Shown piece by piece: positions 59,754-64,000 of a stretch of 64,000 nucleotides of DNA. Under the pieces are notes generated by a model. The model had not been told where the DNA came from and made no database searches. It was given only the letters and a program-made list of their open reading frames with translations. The stretch lies in the NCBI RefSeq assembly GCF_029866045.1, contig NZ_JARXAB010000021.1, positions 62,001-126,000 on the forward strand, written 5' to 3'. Position 1 is the first letter of the stretch, and each line of letters opens with the position of its first letter. Both the position numbers and the translations under genes were made by a program. Source of the DNA: Ramlibacter sp. Lineage in GTDB: Bacteria; Pseudomonadota; Gammaproteobacteria; Burkholderiales; Burkholderiaceae_C.

Positions 59754-59981
59754 ATGGCCGAACAGCCGCTCTATAACGAAACCCATCAGAATCGCCGCGC
59801 CGTACCCACCGCTTATGAAAGCCTGCTGGGTGACTCGATCGAGCGCGCTTTCGGCCAGGGCATCCATGACCTGCACGGCCTGGTCGCCTATCTGAACCAG
59901 GCGGGCCCCTCGGCGCCCAACGGCCAAGCCTGGACAGCCCAGAGTTACTCGCGAGAGATCGCCCGCTTGGCGGCGGCCTGA
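59754..59981 (+). CDS. Small HTH-like protein associated with Rieske oxygenase gene
   Basis: MAEQPLYNETHQNRRAVPTAYESLLGDSIERAFGQGIHDLHGLVAYLNQAGPSAPNGQAWTAQSYSREIARLAAA; resembles small recombinase-like HTH-domain proteins. Confidence 0.75.
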   Translation: MAEQPLYNETHQNRRAVPTAYESLLGDSIERAFGQGIHDLHGLVAYLNQAGPSAPNGQAWTAQSYSREIARLAAA

Positions 59982-60062
59982 GCCCCGAACAACTGCTAAG
60001 AAAAGCGCCAAGCAAGCCCCAACCTGCCGCAGACCGACGCTCGCCTCGAACCGGAGACCGAC

Positions 60063-61106
60063 ATGAACATGGCCTACGCCCCCGTGAATTTCCAGCAGGA
60101 CCCGATCGACGCAGCCCTCGCGCAGGGCCTCAAGGACCTGTGGTTCCCGGTCTGCCCCTCGCACTTCGTGAAGGAACAGCCCGTCTCGCTGCGGCGCCTG
60201 GGCTACAAGATCGTGCTGTGGCGTGATGGCCAAGGGCAGGTGCAAGCGCTGGAGGACCACTGCCCCCACCGTGGCGCGCCGCTCTCGCTGGGCGTGATCC
60301 TGGGCGACCGACTGGCCTGCGCCTACCACGGGGTCGAGGTGCGCCAAGATGGCGTCGTGACCAAGGTGCCGGGCAGCCCCGGCTGCAAGCTCGAGGGCAT
60401 GAAGGCCGCGCGGCGCTTTCACGCGGCCGAGGCCGCTGACGCCATCTTCCTGTTCAACGCCACCGACCCGCACTGCGAGAGCCCGCCCCCGCTGGTGCTC
60501 CCGGAGCAGCTTTCGTCTCCCGAGTGGTCCTCATTCCTTTGCTACACCGAGTGGGGCTGCGACTACCGTTATGTGATCGACAACGTGATGGACCCGATGC
60601 ACGGCGCCTACCTGCACCGGCAGTCGCACTCCATGGCCGAGGGTGAGATCAGCGCCGAGTTTCAGCTCACCGACACCGACCAGGGCTTCATCTTCGAGAA
60701 GAAGGGCCAGAAGGGCATCAACTTCGACTGGACCGAGTGGATCGACAACGGCACCCACTGGATGCGTCTGGCGATTCCCTATCCCAAGACTGGCGGCCCT
60801 GGCGGCCCTTTCACCATCATCGGCAGCTACACGCCCATTGCCGCACGCGCCAGCGGCGTCTTTCACTGGCGTTGCCGCAAGGTCGAGGGCTGGGAGCGCG
60901 ACACCTGGCGCTTCCTGTACAAGAACCGCCTGGAGCAGCGGCACTGGAACGTCCTCGAGCAGGACCGCGTGCCGATGGAGGCGATGGAGCCCGACGCCAA
61001 CAAGCGCGAGCACCTGTACCAGCACGACATGGGCATCGTCCGCCTGCGCCGGCACTACCGCAATCTGGCCGCCGCGCAACTTGAAAAGGCGGGTCAGGCG
61101 ACCTGA
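60063..61106 (+). CDS. Rieske 2Fe-2S aromatic ring-hydroxylating oxygenase, alpha subunit
   Basis: Rieske CPHRGAPLSLG-N-CAYHGVEV; mononuclear iron site DNVMDPMHGAYLHRQSH. Confidence 0.95.
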   Translation: MNMAYAPVNFQQDPIDAALAQGLKDLWFPVCPSHFVKEQPVSLRRLGYKIVLWRDGQGQVQALEDHCPHRGAPLSLGVILGDRLACAYHGVEVRQDGVVTKVPGSPGCKLEGMKAARRFHAAEAADAIFLFNATDPHCESPPPLVLPEQLSSPEWSSFLCYTEWGCDYRYVIDNVMDPMHGAYLHRQSHSMAEGEISAEFQLTDTDQGFIFEKKGQKGINFDWTEWIDNGTHWMRLAIPYPKTGGPGGPFTIIGSYTPIAARASGVFHWRCRKVEGWERDTWRFLYKNRLEQRHWNVLEQDRVPMEAMEPDANKREHLYQHDMGIVRLRRHYRNLAAAQLEKAGQAT

Positions 61107-61281
61107 CCCCGTGGTCGTACCCGGTGGCACTCCCTGCACGGGCTGCCGACCTGGGCCCTACCCGCGACCCGCCGCCTGTCACCGTGCTCTCGGCCAGAAG
61201 TAGCCCCCCAGCCGGCCGGCCCTGGCTTCCCCTGTTACGCTCTACAGCTCCCCAGCATTACCTCCGTAAAGGCCCGCTCCC

Positions 61282-62241
61282 GTGACCGCGACCCTGACCG
61301 CCCTGGTCTCCCAGATCCGCTACGAAGCCAAGGACATCCACAGCATCGAGCTGCACCCGGTGGGTGCCACCGCCTTTCCCGCCTTCGAAGCGGGCTCCCA
61401 CATCGACCTGCACCTGGGCAACGGCCAGGTGCGCTCCTACTCGCTGTTCAATCCCGCCGGTGAAACCCACCGCTACTGCGTGGGCGTCTTGAAGGACGCC
61501 AAGAGTCGAGGCGGCTCGCGCTGGGTGCACGAGCAGCTGCGTGTCGGCAGCACCCTCACCATCAGCGCGCCGCGCAACAACTTCCCGCTTCAAGAAGGCG
61601 CCGACCACAGCGTGCTGGTCGCCGGCGGCATCGGCATCACACCCATCCTGTGCATGGGCCGACGCCTGCAGGCCCTAGGCCGGCCCTTCGAAGTGCTGTA
61701 CTTCGCCCGCTCGCAACCGCACGCCGCCTTCGTCGCCGAGGTGGAGGCCCTGGGCGCGCCGGTGCACTGGCACTTTGACGACGCGCGCGGCGGCCCGCCC
61801 GACCTGCGGGCCCTGCTGGCGGCTCGGCCTGCCGGCGCCAACACCCACTACTACGCCTGCGGCCCCGCGGTGATGCTCGATGCCTTCGAGAAAAACTGCG
61901 CCGACCTGGGCTACACCAAGGCCCACATCGAGCGCTTCGCCGCCGTCGAGGTGAAGGCGGCTGCCGATGCGCGCAGCGGGTTTACCGTGATCCTTAAGCA
62001 GTCAGGCAAGGAATTCACCGTCACCGCCGACCAGACCCTGCTGCAGGCCCTGCGCGCCAATGGCGTTGAGCCTGTCACCAGCTGCGAGGACGGCATTTGC
62101 GGCGCCTGCGAGACCCAGGTTCTCGAGGGCCTGCCCGACCACCGCGATTCGGTTCTGAGCAAGGCCGAGCGCGAGGCGAACAAGACCATGATGATCTGCG
62201 TCGGCGGCTGCAAGAGCGAGCGACTGGTGCTCGCGCTCTGA
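61282..62241 (+). CDS. PDR/VanB family ferredoxin-reductase (FMN, 2Fe-2S)
   Basis: GTG start; GSHIDLHLGNGQVRSYSLFNPAGE...VAGGIGITPILCM...CEDGICGACETQVLEGLPDHRDSVL...MMICVGGCKSERLVLAL. Confidence 0.95.
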   Translation: MTATLTALVSQIRYEAKDIHSIELHPVGATAFPAFEAGSHIDLHLGNGQVRSYSLFNPAGETHRYCVGVLKDAKSRGGSRWVHEQLRVGSTLTISAPRNNFPLQEGADHSVLVAGGIGITPILCMGRRLQALGRPFEVLYFARSQPHAAFVAEVEALGAPVHWHFDDARGGPPDLRALLAARPAGANTHYYACGPAVMLDAFEKNCADLGYTKAHIERFAAVEVKAAADARSGFTVILKQSGKEFTVTADQTLLQALRANGVEPVTSCEDGICGACETQVLEGLPDHRDSVLSKAEREANKTMMICVGGCKSERLVLAL

Positions 62242-62338
62242 GCCTGCGCCCCCGCCGGCCTATTCCCGCCGATTCACGCGCGACCCTCCTGGGTGAGGTC
62301 GCCCGGGCGGGTGGTTCACCCGCATCTGCCCCGCCAGA

Positions 62339-63994
62339 TCAGGCCGAGGCGGTGGGATAGGGGCTGGTGTCTGCTGCCTCCAGCATCGCCCGAGCCAGGC
62401 GCTCCATCAGCTCGCTGCGCACCGCCTGTGCAGCGGGCGCGCTCCAGAGATTGCGCAACTCCTTCGGGTCGGCCTGCAGGTCGTACAGCTCCCCCCAGGG
62501 CTGGCCGTCATAGAAGGTGAGGCGGTGCTGCCGGGTGCGCAGCGTGCGCATGCGCACCCGGCGGTCCATGCCGAAGTCGGCGCGCTGGCTTTCCTCCTCG
62601 ACCAGCAGCGCCTCGCGCACCTCCTGCACCTCGCCCCGTAGCACGGGCAGCAGCGACCGCCCGTGCATGCCGTTGGCTGGCAGGAGGCCGGCGCGTGCCA
62701 GCACCGTGGCGGCGATGTCGGTCGTCTGTGCCAGGGCGTCGACGACGCGGCCCGCCGGTGCTGCGCGCTCGCGGCCTCCTTGCGAAGCCTTCATGTCGGG
62801 CGATTGCGCCGTGTCGCGCCAGATGAAGGGCACCCGGGTGAGCGCGTCGTAGTGCAGCCCGCCCTTGAACATCAGGCCGCGTTCCCCCAGCAGCTCGCCG
62901 TGGTCGGCCGTGAACATCACCACCGTGTTGCCGTCCAGGCCGAGCGCCCGCAATTGCGCCATCACCTGACCCACCGCATCGTCGATGCAGGCCAGGCTGC
63001 CGTGGTGCAGGGCCTGGGCCTCTCGGGCCTCCTGCGCGCTGCAGGCGAAGGCCCCAAAGCCCGGCTTGAAGCCGGGGTTGGCGCTGCGCTGCGCGCGCAG
63101 CCAGGCCAGGGCAGGCGGCGGGTTCACGCCCTCGGCCGCAAAGGTCTCGGGCAGGGGCATGTCCTCTGGCCTGAACAGGTCCCAGTAGCGCCCGGGAGGG
63201 GTGAAGGGATGGTGCGGGTCGGGGAAGGAGCATTGCAGGAAGAAGGGCTGCCTCCCCTGCTCTCCGTTTTTGCCTTGCGCGCCTTGCGCGAAGTCGGCCA
63301 GCATGGCGCAGGTTTGCTGGGCGATCCAGGCGGTGGGGTAGAGATCTTCCGGTACGCGGGTGCGCCAGGCCTGGCCCAGCGCGCCCAGGGCCAGCCCCGG
63401 CGTGGGGATGGCGTTCGCCGGGCCGATCAATCGGTCTGCTTCGCCTGGCGGCAGCTGGGCCCGCAGCCACCGGCGCCAGTGCCCCTGTTGCTCGTCGCCG
63501 TGGCCGATGCTCAGTGCCACCCGCTCGAAGCCGTAATAGGGGAGATCGAGCTCCCAGCCGGGGTCCTCTTCCCACCGGCGGCCCACCTCCTGGCCGTAGC
63601 GGCCCGGGTAGGGCCGGCTTGCGTCCTGCGGCAGTCTCTGGCCAGCGGCGGGCCAAGGGGGCGCCACCGCGGTGATGTTCTGCAAATGCGACTTGCCCGC
63701 CAATGCGGTGCGCCAGCCGGCCTCGCGCAGTTGCTCCACGAAGGTCGATTCGCCCAGCGAGAGCTCGCGCCCGTTCATCTGCAGCCCGTGCGCGCTGGGC
63801 AGGCGCCCGGTCATGAGCGAGGCCCGATTGGGCTGGCAGATCGGGGTCGCAACATGGAACTGCTCGAAGCGCGCGCCGCCCGCCGCCAGGGCGTCGATGT
63901 GCGGCGTGCGCACCCGCGCGTGGCCCGCGCATCCCAGAAGATCGGCGCGGTGCTGGTCGGTGACGAACAGTAGGAAGTTGGGGCGCGGGGCCAT
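62339..63994 (-). CDS. Sulfatase-like hydrolase
   Basis: NFLLFVTDQHRADLLGCAGHARVRTPHIDALAAGGARFEQFHVATPICQPNRASLMTGRLPSAHG; CxPxR formylglycine motif CQPNR; FTADHGELLGERGLMFKGGLHYDALTRVPFIWR. Confidence 0.95.
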   Translation of the reverse strand: MAPRPNFLLFVTDQHRADLLGCAGHARVRTPHIDALAAGGARFEQFHVATPICQPNRASLMTGRLPSAHGLQMNGRELSLGESTFVEQLREAGWRTALAGKSHLQNITAVAPPWPAAGQRLPQDASRPYPGRYGQEVGRRWEEDPGWELDLPYYGFERVALSIGHGDEQQGHWRRWLRAQLPPGEADRLIGPANAIPTPGLALGALGQAWRTRVPEDLYPTAWIAQQTCAMLADFAQGAQGKNGEQGRQPFFLQCSFPDPHHPFTPPGRYWDLFRPEDMPLPETFAAEGVNPPPALAWLRAQRSANPGFKPGFGAFACSAQEAREAQALHHGSLACIDDAVGQVMAQLRALGLDGNTVVMFTADHGELLGERGLMFKGGLHYDALTRVPFIWRDTAQSPDMKASQGGRERAAPAGRVVDALAQTTDIAATVLARAGLLPANGMHGRSLLPVLRGEVQEVREALLVEEESQRADFGMDRRVRMRTLRTRQHRLTFYDGQPWGELYDLQADPKELRNLWSAPAAQAVRSELMERLARAMLEAADTSPYPTASA

Positions 63995-64000
63995 GGGGGT

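Overview
High-GC proteobacterial chromosome segment, most like Burkholderiales (Comamonadaceae/Rubrivivax-type gene order), that includes the replication origin region: gyrB-dnaN-oriC-dnaA | rpmH-rnpA-yidD-yidC-mnmE, plus mnmG-rsmG-lysE-parA-hydrolase-parB about 20 kb away. Most of the window is ordinary housekeeping and metabolic genes: glcEF, amtB/glnK, comM, split metH, recQ, pckG, copA/copZ, ybhP-clsB-ybhN, a hybrid histidine kinase, and a Rieske oxygenase/reductase/sulfatase cluster. I saw no rRNA, tRNA, CRISPR array, IS element or prophage. Main points of interest: (1) a 425-aa orphan ORF (12841-14118), placed antisense between the two halves of metH, whose C-terminus resembles an R-S-E-class ADP-ribosyltransferase fold with altered catalytic residues; (2) a second orphan ORF (8580-9836) on the other side of metH2; (3) an SAH riboswitch in front of metH2; (4) a sigma54 promoter with an NtrC-like palindrome upstream of the porin-glnK-amtB operon; (5) three parS-like sites inside mnmG/rsmG; (6) a DnaA box / GC-rich / DnaA-trio unwinding module in oriC; (7) a 12-bp perfect hairpin just before the pckG RBS; (8) a CueR-type operator at copA; (9) a 47-aa membrane microprotein missing from the ORF track. 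All calls come from reading the sequence. No database search was run.
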